Shown: one piece after another, positions 25,583-33,016 of the stretch | Numbering within the stretch: position 1 is the first letter of the stretch | Layout: each line of letters opens with the position of its first letter | NCBI GenBank assembly: GCA_036804505.1 | Contig: DAIRSI010000020.1 | Location: forward strand, 13,058 to 77,057 | DNA length: 64,000 nucleotides | Direction: 5' to 3' | From: Phocaeicola_A sp036804505 | Lineage (GTDB): Bacteria; Bacteroidota; Bacteroidia; Bacteroidales; Bacteroidaceae | Position numbers and translations under genes: made by a program | Notes under the pieces: generated by a model | The model's database searches: none | Told to the model about the DNA's origin: nothing | What the model saw: only the letters and a program-made list of their open reading frames with translations

Positions 25583-27919
25583 ATGAGACGAAAAATCATA
25601 TATGCAGCATGGAGTCTTCTGCTTGGAGGAACATTGATAGTCATGCTTTTTTTTACTGCCATTTCATATGGCTTCATCGGATATATTCCTCCGGTTGAAG
25701 AATTGGAGAATCCAATTAACAAATTTGCATCACAAATCATATCATCAGATAACAAGCTTCTGGGTACTTGGAGTTATACCAAGCAAAACCGAATATTTGT
25801 CAATTACGACAAAATTCCCCAAAATCTGGTTGATGCCCTTGTTGCGACAGAGGATGTCCGCTTCAGAAAACATAGCGGCATTGATGCCAAGGCTATTGTG
25901 AGAGCAATTATAAAGCGTGTGATATTGCATCAGGCTGCAGCGGGAGGTGGAAGTACCATCACACAGCAGTTGGCAAAACAGCTTTATACGGAAAAGCCCG
26001 CCACATCTTTTTTCGAGCGTATTTGCCAGAAACCTATTGAATGGGTCATTGCTGTGAAACTGGAACGTTATTATACCAAGGACGAAATCATTACGCTGTA
26101 TCTGAATTATTTTGACTTTCTGAATAATGCAGTAGGCATCAAGACTGCTGCCAATACATACTTCGGCAAAGAACCCCAGAACTTGAATCTTGAAGAATGC
26201 GCCACTTTGGTCGGTATGTGTAAGAATCCATCTTACTTCAATCCCGTACGTAACAACGAACGATGCAAGGAAAGAAGAAATGTGGTTCTGAACCAGATGA
26301 TTAAAGCAGGCTACGTGAGCCAAGTAGACGGAGAGGCAGCCAAGCAGAAACCTCTGATACTAAACTTCCACCGAGTTGACCACAAGGAGGGAGAAGCTAC
26401 TTACCTGCGAGAATATCTGCGTAGCATTATGATGGCTAAAAGACCTAACTTTGCAGATTACCGCAGTTGGCAGAAACAGAAGTATTATGAAGATTCTATC
26501 GCATGGGAACAGGATCCGCTTTACGGTTGGTGCAACAAACATCAAAAGAAAAACGGTGAATATTATAATGTATATACGGACGGGCTTAAAATTTATACCA
26601 CTATAGACTCACGCATGCAGCGCTATGCAGAAGAAGCCGTATATGAACATGTTGCAGAATATCTGCAACCTCATTTCTTTGCAGAGAAAAGAGGAAGAAG
26701 CACCGCTCCGTTCACGAGTCAATTAACACCCGAACAAGTAAAGTCTATTCTGTATCGCAACATGAAGTTGTCCGACAGATATCGTGCCATGAAAGAATCC
26801 GGTGCATCCGAAAAAGAAATTATCCGCGCATTCAATACCAAACGTGAAATGACGGTATTCACCTATCATGGTGATGTGGACACTACCATGACTCCCATGG
26901 ATTCCATCCGCTACTACAAACATTTCTTAAGAGCAGGATTCGTTTCTATGGATCCTCACACAGGTTATGTGAAAGCCTATGTGGGTGGACTCGACTATGC
27001 TCATTTCCAATATGACATGGCAATGGTAGGACGCAGACAAGTGGGTTCCACCATCAAGCCGTTCCTTTACTCATTGGCAATGGAAAACAATTTCTCTCCA
27101 TGCGACTTGGCACCGAACTCCCAACATACTTATATGGTAAACGGCGTACCTTGGACTCCAAGAAATGCAAGCCATTCCCGAATAGGGCAAATGGTTACGC
27201 TGAAGTGGGGATTGGCACAGTCCAACAACTGGATATCGGCTTACTTGATGAGCAAACTGAATCCTCATGCTTTTGTGCGCCTGTTACATTCGTTCGGAAT
27301 ACGCAATAAAGATATAGTAGCATCCCCGTCCCTTTGCTTGGGCCCGTGTGATATAACGGTAGGCGAAATGGTTTCGGCCTACACGGCTTTTGCCAACAAG
27401 GGAATCCGTGTATCACCCATGCTTGTTACCCGCATCGAGGACAATGAAGGAAACGTGGTTGCCAAATTCCAGCCACAGATGAATGAAGTGATTGGAGAAG
27501 AAAGTGCCTACAAAATGCTTGTCATGATGAGAGCGGTTATTAATGAAGGTACGGGTTCACGCCTGCGATTCAAATTCCACTTCAATGCAGATATAGCCGG
27601 AAAGACCGGAACAACAAACAATAACAGTGATGCCTGGTTCATGGGCGTTACCCCAAGACTCGTAAGCGGCTGCTGGGCAGGAGGAGAGGACAGGGATATC
27701 CACTTCGACTCCATGATTTACGGCCAAGGAGCCTCCATGGCGTTGCCAATCTGGGCTTTATATATGAAGAAAGTATATGCCGACCCACGTCTGGGATATT
27801 CACAAAACGAAAGGTTCTCCATCCCGGATGATTTTGATCCGTGTAAAGATAGTTTTGGCGACCTCAGCCAGTGGGGTACGGAAGACTATGAGAATGGTAT
27901 TGACGATATCTTCGAATAA
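25583..27919 (+). CDS. Class A penicillin-binding protein 1A (bifunctional)
   Basis: 778 residues anchored in the inner membrane by an N-terminal helix (about 8-32). The glycosyltransferase (GT51) domain has ALVATEDVRFRKHSGID (about 87-103, catalytic Glu) and GGSTITQQLAKQLYT (about 122-136). The transpeptidase domain has the active-site SxxK in GSTIKPFLYS (about 491-500), SNN in AQSNNWIS, and KTGTTNNN (about 674-681). It polymerises and crosslinks peptidoglycan on the periplasmic side. Its gene stands alone with its own promoter. Confidence 0.96.
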   Translation: MRRKIIYAAWSLLLGGTLIVMLFFTAISYGFIGYIPPVEELENPINKFASQIISSDNKLLGTWSYTKQNRIFVNYDKIPQNLVDALVATEDVRFRKHSGIDAKAIVRAIIKRVILHQAAAGGGSTITQQLAKQLYTEKPATSFFERICQKPIEWVIAVKLERYYTKDEIITLYLNYFDFLNNAVGIKTAANTYFGKEPQNLNLEECATLVGMCKNPSYFNPVRNNERCKERRNVVLNQMIKAGYVSQVDGEAAKQKPLILNFHRVDHKEGEATYLREYLRSIMMAKRPNFADYRSWQKQKYYEDSIAWEQDPLYGWCNKHQKKNGEYYNVYTDGLKIYTTIDSRMQRYAEEAVYEHVAEYLQPHFFAEKRGRSTAPFTSQLTPEQVKSILYRNMKLSDRYRAMKESGASEKEIIRAFNTKREMTVFTYHGDVDTTMTPMDSIRYYKHFLRAGFVSMDPHTGYVKAYVGGLDYAHFQYDMAMVGRRQVGSTIKPFLYSLAMENNFSPCDLAPNSQHTYMVNGVPWTPRNASHSRIGQMVTLKWGLAQSNNWISAYLMSKLNPHAFVRLLHSFGIRNKDIVASPSLCLGPCDITVGEMVSAYTAFANKGIRVSPMLVTRIEDNEGNVVAKFQPQMNEVIGEESAYKMLVMMRAVINEGTGSRLRFKFHFNADIAGKTGTTNNNSDAWFMGVTPRLVSGCWAGGEDRDIHFDSMIYGQGASMALPIWALYMKKVYADPRLGYSQNERFSIPDDFDPCKDSFGDLSQWGTEDYENGIDDIFE

Positions 27920-27942
27920 GATAAAGATTGAAGGAGTAGAAA

Positions 27943-28311
27943 TTATTCCTTCAATTCTTCTATTCCTTTTTGAACATAAGGACGTTCGTAGTCATCTTCC
28001 CTAAGAATTTCTTCATCATAACGAAGAAGATCAATATCCATACAGATATTCTCTTGATCGTCGATGCTTCGTCCGCAAGTATGTTCGATGCCTTTCATCA
28101 GCATCTCCACTTCTTCTGCTGGCAGGGAAGTCTGAAATTGAGCAATTTGGTTGTAAAATAAATTTTGATTTTCCAAATCATGAGGAGAAGTGAATTCTCC
28201 TTTTGAAAAGCGAATAGTAGGAAAATATGCTTGAAGTTCCTGACGGGCAATTTCAAAACTTTTTTCATAATCCGTATTAGAACCACAACATATTAAACAT
28301 CGGTGATGCAT
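27943..28311 (-). CDS. FolK-like (HPPK-fold) protein, short and degenerate
   Basis: 122 residues, shorter than standard HPPK (about 159). It keeps the fold's opening ICCGSNTDYEKSFEIARQEL (ATP/pterin GSN motif at 10-12) and the metal-binding MDIDLLRYDEE (Asp92 and Asp94, equivalent to Asp95/Asp97 of E. coli FolK). The usual GPRTxDxD arginine context is replaced by DDQENICMDID, so at least one catalytic Arg is missing. It could be a weak pyrophosphokinase or a protein that only keeps the fold. Probably a single-gene unit, convergent with the PBP1A gene. Confidence 0.7.
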   Translation of the reverse strand: MHHRCLICCGSNTDYEKSFEIARQELQAYFPTIRFSKGEFTSPHDLENQNLFYNQIAQFQTSLPAEEVEMLMKGIEHTCGRSIDDQENICMDIDLLRYDEEILREDDYERPYVQKGIEELKE

Positions 28312-28375
28312 AATCTATTTAAAATTGTTTTCTGCAAAGTAAAAGCATTTTCATCGGTTTTCCAAATTATTTTGT

Positions 28376-28383
28376 TAATTTTG
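28376..28383 (+). promoter_or_regulatory. Promoter -7 element for kdsB
   Basis: TAATTTTG matches TAnnTTTG, 22 bases before the ATG at 28406. Confidence 0.5.
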
Positions 28384-28405
28384 CATGTTTTGAAACTGAA
28401 ATGTT

Positions 28406-29161
28406 ATGAAATTTATTGGAATAATACCTGCAAGATACGCATCGACCCGTTTTCCGGCAAAGCCATTGGCCCTGTTGGGAGGAAAAACAGTCATTCAAAG
28501 AGTTTATGAACAAGTAGTGGGAGCAACGGATGAAGTCTATGTGGCCACTGATGACAAAAGGATAGAACTGGCTGTGAAATCATTTGGAGGAAACGTCGTC
28601 ATGACATCACCCGATCATAAAAGCGGAACAGACCGTTGTTTTGAGGCATACACAAAAGTGGGTAAAGGATATGATGTAGTAATCAATATACAAGGCGATG
28701 AACCGTTCATTCAGCATCAGCAACTGGCAGCTATCAAGGAATGCTTCAGCGATCCCAATACACAGATTGCAACATTGGTAAAGCCTTTCACAGCTTCCGA
28801 TAGCATTGAAGCCATCCGAAATGTGAACTCACCTAAAGTTGTGGTCAACAAGAATTGGGAAGCCCTTTATTTCAGCAGAAGCATCATTCCGTTTATCAGA
28901 GGAAAAGAAGAAAGCCAGTGGGTAAAGGAGCATATTTATTACAAACATATAGGACTCTACGCCTACAAGGCAGAAATACTGAAAGAAATCACCTCTCTTC
29001 CTCAATCATCTTTGGAACTGGCCGAAAGTCTGGAACAACTCCGCTGGCTGGAAAACGGTTATCGAATAAAGGTTGGTATCAGCAATATAGAAACAATAGG
29101 CATCGACACTCCGCAAGATTTGAAAGCCGCCGAAAATTTTCTCATAACACACAATCTATAG
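28406..29161 (+). CDS. kdsB: 3-deoxy-manno-octulosonate cytidylyltransferase (CMP-KDO synthetase)
   Basis: 251 residues. Activates KDO with CTP for the lipopolysaccharide inner core, in the cytoplasm. The nucleotidyltransferase opening IGIIPARYASTRFPAKPLALLGGKTVIQRVYEQ (about 4-36) and the metal-binding VINIQGDEPFI (Asp near 98) are diagnostic, with SGTDRC (about 73-78) and the C-terminal GIDTPQDLKAAE also in place. The M16-like gene starts 5 bases after its stop. Confidence 0.97.
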   Translation: MKFIGIIPARYASTRFPAKPLALLGGKTVIQRVYEQVVGATDEVYVATDDKRIELAVKSFGGNVVMTSPDHKSGTDRCFEAYTKVGKGYDVVINIQGDEPFIQHQQLAAIKECFSDPNTQIATLVKPFTASDSIEAIRNVNSPKVVVNKNWEALYFSRSIIPFIRGKEESQWVKEHIYYKHIGLYAYKAEILKEITSLPQSSLELAESLEQLRWLENGYRIKVGISNIETIGIDTPQDLKAAENFLITHNL

Positions 29162-29166
29162 AAAAT

Positions 29167-30453
29167 ATGCTTGACCGTACACAGCAACCGCCCACATCAC
29201 CCATTACGCAACTGGACATACCGCATCCGGAAAATATAAGACTGGACAATGGCATTAACTTGAAGTCATTCTTCCGCGACGAAGAGGATGTCCTGCGTTT
29301 CGACGTAGTTATCAATGCAGGAATCTGGCCACAGTCACAACCTCTGCAAGCACTATTCACCAACAGAATGTTACGCGAAGGAACCACTGATTACACCTCC
29401 AAAAAGATTTCATCATCCTTGGATTTCTACGGTGCATGGCTGGATCTTTCCTGTTCCTATACTCAAAGTTATCTGACACTCTATTCACTGGGAAAATATT
29501 TCGAAAATACCCTCAGACTGGTTCATTCCATGATTACCTGTCCGACTTTTCCAGAACAGGAGTTTGATGTGATGGTAGCCAATAACAAGCAACAGTATCT
29601 CATCAACCAAAACAAAACCGAATACACATCACAGAAATTGTTCATGAACAAGCTTTTCGGAACTTCTCATCCATGCGGAACCTTCGCAGTGGAGTCGGAC
29701 TATGACAGGATTTCTCCCGAAGCATTGAAAGAATTTCATCGCAATTTCTATCACAATAAAAATATCAGCCTATACGTATCGGGCAATGTAACCGGCAGCG
29801 TAGTGAAAATCATCAACCAATTATTCGGTAATTCAGGATGGGGAGAAGGAAAAGAAAGAAACATCAGAAGCAAAATACCTATACAAACGGCAGAATGCCG
29901 CCACGGTTTCGTCGAACACCCCGATTCTGTTCAGAGTTCCATCCGCATAGGCTGTCCGACCATTGACTCCAAGCATTCGGACTTTCACAAACTCAGGGTA
30001 GTGACCACTCTGCTAGGTGGCTATTTTGGCAGCCGCCTGATGAAGAACATCCGTGAAGACAAAGGTTATACTTACGGAATCTCGGCTAATATAGTTCCAT
30101 TTCCCGATACAAACATCTTTGCCATCGGCACTGAAGTTGCCAATGAATATGTGCAATCGGCAGTCAATGAAATATATAAAGAAATTAGAATCCTTCAAAA
30201 AGAAAAAGTTGATGAACAGGAACTCCAGATGGTTAAGAACTATTCTGTTGGAGATATCTGTCGCTCATTTGAAGGAATGTTCTCTATATCAGAATCCTAC
30301 ATCATGCTTGAAACATATGGATTAACGGAGGACTACTTTGAAAAAAATCTCTACGATATCATTCATATCACTACGGAAGACATTCTCAGAATAGCCAACG
30401 AATATCTCCATCCGGAAGAGATGATTGACATTGTTGCGGGAAAAAAGATATAA
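29167..30453 (+). CDS. M16-family peptidase homologue without the zinc motif
   Basis: 428 residues from the ATG at 29167, 5 bases after kdsB. It has the two M16 halves: an N-terminal domain (FDVVINAGIWPQSQPLQALFTNRMLREGT) and a C-terminal domain with NIREDKGYTYGI at about 294-305, the Arg/Tyr pair that binds substrate in M16 enzymes. The inverted zinc motif HxxEH expected near residues 61-70 is missing (QALFTNRML). It therefore resembles the non-catalytic partner of heterodimeric M16B proteases. No catalytic partner lies nearby and no signal peptide is seen. Confidence 0.87.
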   Translation: MLDRTQQPPTSPITQLDIPHPENIRLDNGINLKSFFRDEEDVLRFDVVINAGIWPQSQPLQALFTNRMLREGTTDYTSKKISSSLDFYGAWLDLSCSYTQSYLTLYSLGKYFENTLRLVHSMITCPTFPEQEFDVMVANNKQQYLINQNKTEYTSQKLFMNKLFGTSHPCGTFAVESDYDRISPEALKEFHRNFYHNKNISLYVSGNVTGSVVKIINQLFGNSGWGEGKERNIRSKIPIQTAECRHGFVEHPDSVQSSIRIGCPTIDSKHSDFHKLRVVTTLLGGYFGSRLMKNIREDKGYTYGISANIVPFPDTNIFAIGTEVANEYVQSAVNEIYKEIRILQKEKVDEQELQMVKNYSVGDICRSFEGMFSISESYIMLETYGLTEDYFEKNLYDIIHITTEDILRIANEYLHPEEMIDIVAGKKI

Positions 30454-30487
30454 CAAGTGTTTTAAAATCCTAAAGGAGTACCTAGGA

Positions 30488-30519
30488 TTTGCCTGATATC
30501 AAAGATAAATTTAATTTTG
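30488..30519 (+). promoter_or_regulatory. Promoter of the MORN-repeat gene, overlapped by an inverted repeat
   Basis: TTTG (30488-30491) and TAATTTTG (30512-30519) with a 20-base spacer. An 8-base inverted repeat AAATCCTA (30465-30472) / TAGGATTT (30483-30490) covers the -33 box and could be an operator; it has no T tract on the plus strand. Confidence 0.65.
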
Positions 30520-30548
30520 TAATGATTCGACAAAAATGAATACCCGAT

Positions 30549-31667
30549 ATGAAGAAGCTGCTAACATATATACTTATTCCCTTTTTGGGTAATATCACTC
30601 TTACTACCTTTGCCCAACAAATTAAAATAGGGAACTATTCCTTTAAAAACGGAGGCGAATACACCGGAGAAATGAAAGGTGGAAAGCCTGACGGAAAAGG
30701 AAAAACTGTGTTCAAAAACGGTAACGTATATGAAGGCGAATACGCCAAAGGACACCGAGAAGGCTATGGTGTATACTCTTTTCCTGACGGTGAGCGCTAC
30801 GAAGGACAATGGTATCAAGACCAACAGCACGGAAAAGGCACTTACTACTTTATGAATAACAACCGATATGAAGGCCTGTGGTTTCGCGACTACCAGCAGG
30901 GAGTTGGAACCATGTTCTATTATAACGGTGACAAATATGACGGCGATTGGGTACAGGACAAACGTGAAGGAAAAGGTACTTATACGTGGGATGGCGGAGC
31001 CAAATACATAGGAGAATGGAAGAACGACAAAAAGAATGGTAAAGGAATTTTGGATTGGGGGGACAATTCAAAATATGACGGAGAATGGAAAAATGACCTG
31101 CGCCACGGACAAGGAACATTCCATTACACCAATGGGGATGAATATACCGGTGGCTGGTTTGAAGATATGCAACAAGGAAAAGGAAAATATCAATTTCATA
31201 CCGGTGACATCTATGAAGGTGATTACGACAAAGGTGAACGTACCGGTATGGGTACATATACATATAAAAACGGAGATAAATATACGGGCCATTTTCTAGA
31301 TGGCGAACAAGAAGGAGAGGGAACTTTCGTTTGGGCTAACGGTTGTGTGTACGAAGGACAATGGAAAAACAATAAGAGAAACGGGAAAGGGAAATATACC
31401 TGGACCAACGGACAAGTCTACGAAGGTAACTGGAAAGACAATATTGCCGACGGTGAAGGTTCCATGACAATGTCAGACGGAAGCAAATATCACGGTGGTT
31501 TCAAAAACGGGAAGAAAGACGGTGACGGAATTCTGACGGATAAAGATGGAAATAAGTTCCAAGGATTTTTCAGACAAGACGAAAAAGATGGTCCGTTCAT
31601 AGAAACAGATAAAAATGGCAAGGTAATCCGTAAAGGAGTATTTCAGCACGGAAAAATAAAAGAATAA
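30549..31667 (+). CDS. Secreted MORN-repeat protein
   Basis: 372 residues: signal peptide (MKKLLTYILIPFLGNITLTTFAQ, cleavage after FAQ), then 14 MORN repeats of 23 residues each, running to the C-terminus. The core YxGxWxxxxxxGxGxxxxxxG is regular through the first 13 units and decays in the last (FQGFFRQDEKDGPF). MORN blocks form an elongated beta-meander and often bind proteins or lipids. A periplasmic or surface scaffold is plausible; no enzymatic domain is present. The gene has its own promoter, and suhB follows after 2 bases. Confidence 0.9.
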   Translation: MKKLLTYILIPFLGNITLTTFAQQIKIGNYSFKNGGEYTGEMKGGKPDGKGKTVFKNGNVYEGEYAKGHREGYGVYSFPDGERYEGQWYQDQQHGKGTYYFMNNNRYEGLWFRDYQQGVGTMFYYNGDKYDGDWVQDKREGKGTYTWDGGAKYIGEWKNDKKNGKGILDWGDNSKYDGEWKNDLRHGQGTFHYTNGDEYTGGWFEDMQQGKGKYQFHTGDIYEGDYDKGERTGMGTYTYKNGDKYTGHFLDGEQEGEGTFVWANGCVYEGQWKNNKRNGKGKYTWTNGQVYEGNWKDNIADGEGSMTMSDGSKYHGGFKNGKKDGDGILTDKDGNKFQGFFRQDEKDGPFIETDKNGKVIRKGVFQHGKIKE

Positions 31668-31669
31668 AT

Positions 31670-32470
31670 ATGTTGGATTTGGTTCAATTGACAACAGAAG
31701 TCAAAAAACTGGCTGTCGAAACGGGTGCATTCGTAAGAAAAGAACGTGAAGGATTCCAACGAAATCTTGTGAAGGAAAAAAACTCACATGATTACGTCAG
31801 TTATGTCGACAAAGAATCAGAAAGAAGAATTACCGAACGGTTGAAACAATTACTTCCCGAAGCGGGCTTTATAGCCGAAGAAGGTTCCGGTTCTTTCGAA
31901 AACGAAGCATATTGCTGGATTGTTGATCCTCTTGACGGCACTACCAACTTCATTCACAACAATTGTCCTTTCTGCATTAGCATAGCACTACGTTCTAAAG
32001 GAGAAACCCTGATCGGTGTAGTCTATGAAATTTGCCGAGATGAATGTTTCTGGTCCTACAAAGGAAGCAAAGCCTATCTGAATGGAAAGGAAATCCACGT
32101 AAGTAACATAAGCAACCTGAACGATGCTTTCATAGAAATGGGATTCCCTTACGATGCGGACAAATACCGTTCCTTTGTAACACAACTGATAGAGAAATTA
32201 TATGGCAACGTGTGCGGACTTCGTTTGGAAGGAGCTGCCGCTGCCGAACTGTGCTATATAGCTTGCGGACGATTTGAAGCACGCATTGAAGGTCTGCTTG
32301 GCCCTTGGGATGTAGCGGCCGGTGGTTTTATCCTACAACAAGCAGGTGGCAAGCTGACGGATTTTGATGGAGGGAATACTTGGACCAGTGGCAGTACTGT
32401 ATTCGCATCAAATAATTTATTACACGATACCATTCTCGGTATCATTCAATGCTTACCATTGCAGAAATAA
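31670..32470 (+). CDS. suhB: Inositol-monophosphatase family protein
   Basis: 266 residues with the full metal-site set of the family: GFIAEEGSGSF (Glu-Glu, about 64-74), WIVDPLDGTTNFIHN (about 83-97) and GPWDVAAGGFILQQAGG (about 207-223). The enzyme hydrolyses myo-inositol phosphate or related sugar phosphates; in some bacteria the same family also acts in rRNA processing. It lies 2 bases after the MORN gene, so they share a transcript. Confidence 0.92.
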   Translation: MLDLVQLTTEVKKLAVETGAFVRKEREGFQRNLVKEKNSHDYVSYVDKESERRITERLKQLLPEAGFIAEEGSGSFENEAYCWIVDPLDGTTNFIHNNCPFCISIALRSKGETLIGVVYEICRDECFWSYKGSKAYLNGKEIHVSNISNLNDAFIEMGFPYDADKYRSFVTQLIEKLYGNVCGLRLEGAAAAELCYIACGRFEARIEGLLGPWDVAAGGFILQQAGGKLTDFDGGNTWTSGSTVFASNNLLHDTILGIIQCLPLQK

Positions 32471-32491
32471 AATTGAAGTTTTTCCATTGAA

Positions 32492-32525
32492 TTGGAATGA
32501 ATTCAAAAAATTATACCTAAGTTTG
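32492..32525 (+). promoter_or_regulatory. Promoter of the YhcH-glgB unit
   Basis: TTG (32492-32494) and TAAGTTTG (32518-32525), 23-base spacer. The leader to the ATG at 32564 is about 30 bases. Confidence 0.6.
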
Positions 32526-32563
32526 TAAAAAATACTAATTATACACTAATAAACTTTACTATT

Positions 32564-33004
32564 ATGATTATTGATACCATTGACAATCTAGGTAAGTACA
32601 AAGCCCTGAATCCTCTGTTTTCAAAGGCTGTAGAGTTCATAGAATCTCATGACCTGATGAAAGAGGAAATAGGCAAGATATCAATACAAGGGACAGACCT
32701 TGTAATTAATCTGCAGCAAACGCAACCAAAAACAAAAGAAATGGCCAAGCTGGAAGCTCATAAAGATTTTATTGATATACAGATGCCTCTTTCTGACGAA
32801 GAGATTTTGGGATATACCCCTCTGTGCAACCTTCCCGATACAGAATACGACGCTGAAAAAGACATCGCATTCTATCCCGGACTTGCAGAAAACTACTTCA
32901 CCCTGAAACCAGGACAATTCGCCATTTTCTTTCCACAAGACGGACATGCTCCGGGCGTAAGCAAAACGGGACTAAAAAAAGTTGTTGTGAAAGTGCATAT
33001 TTAA
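32564..33004 (+). CDS. YhcH/YjgK/YiaL (DUF386) family protein, cytoplasmic
   Basis: 146 residues with no signal peptide, a complete YhcH/EbgC/NanQ-type domain: KLEAHKDFIDIQMPLSDEEILGY (about 62-84) and FAIFFPQDGHAPGVSKTGLKKVVVKV (about 119-144) carry the conserved His and Glu residues. Family members bind free sugars and can act as anomerases. It sits 12 bases before glgB, which suggests a role in sugar handling in the same transcript, by inference. A secreted paralogue occurs at 2578-3201. Confidence 0.88.
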   Translation: MIIDTIDNLGKYKALNPLFSKAVEFIESHDLMKEEIGKISIQGTDLVINLQQTQPKTKEMAKLEAHKDFIDIQMPLSDEEILGYTPLCNLPDTEYDAEKDIAFYPGLAENYFTLKPGQFAIFFPQDGHAPGVSKTGLKKVVVKVHI

Positions 33005-33016
33005 ATAGATTCCCTT

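Noticed and set aside
28855..29166. N-terminal extension of the M16-like protein inside kdsB
   Set aside because: The stretch is out-of-frame kdsB sequence without family similarity; the ATG at 29167, just after kdsB, fits the M16 start.
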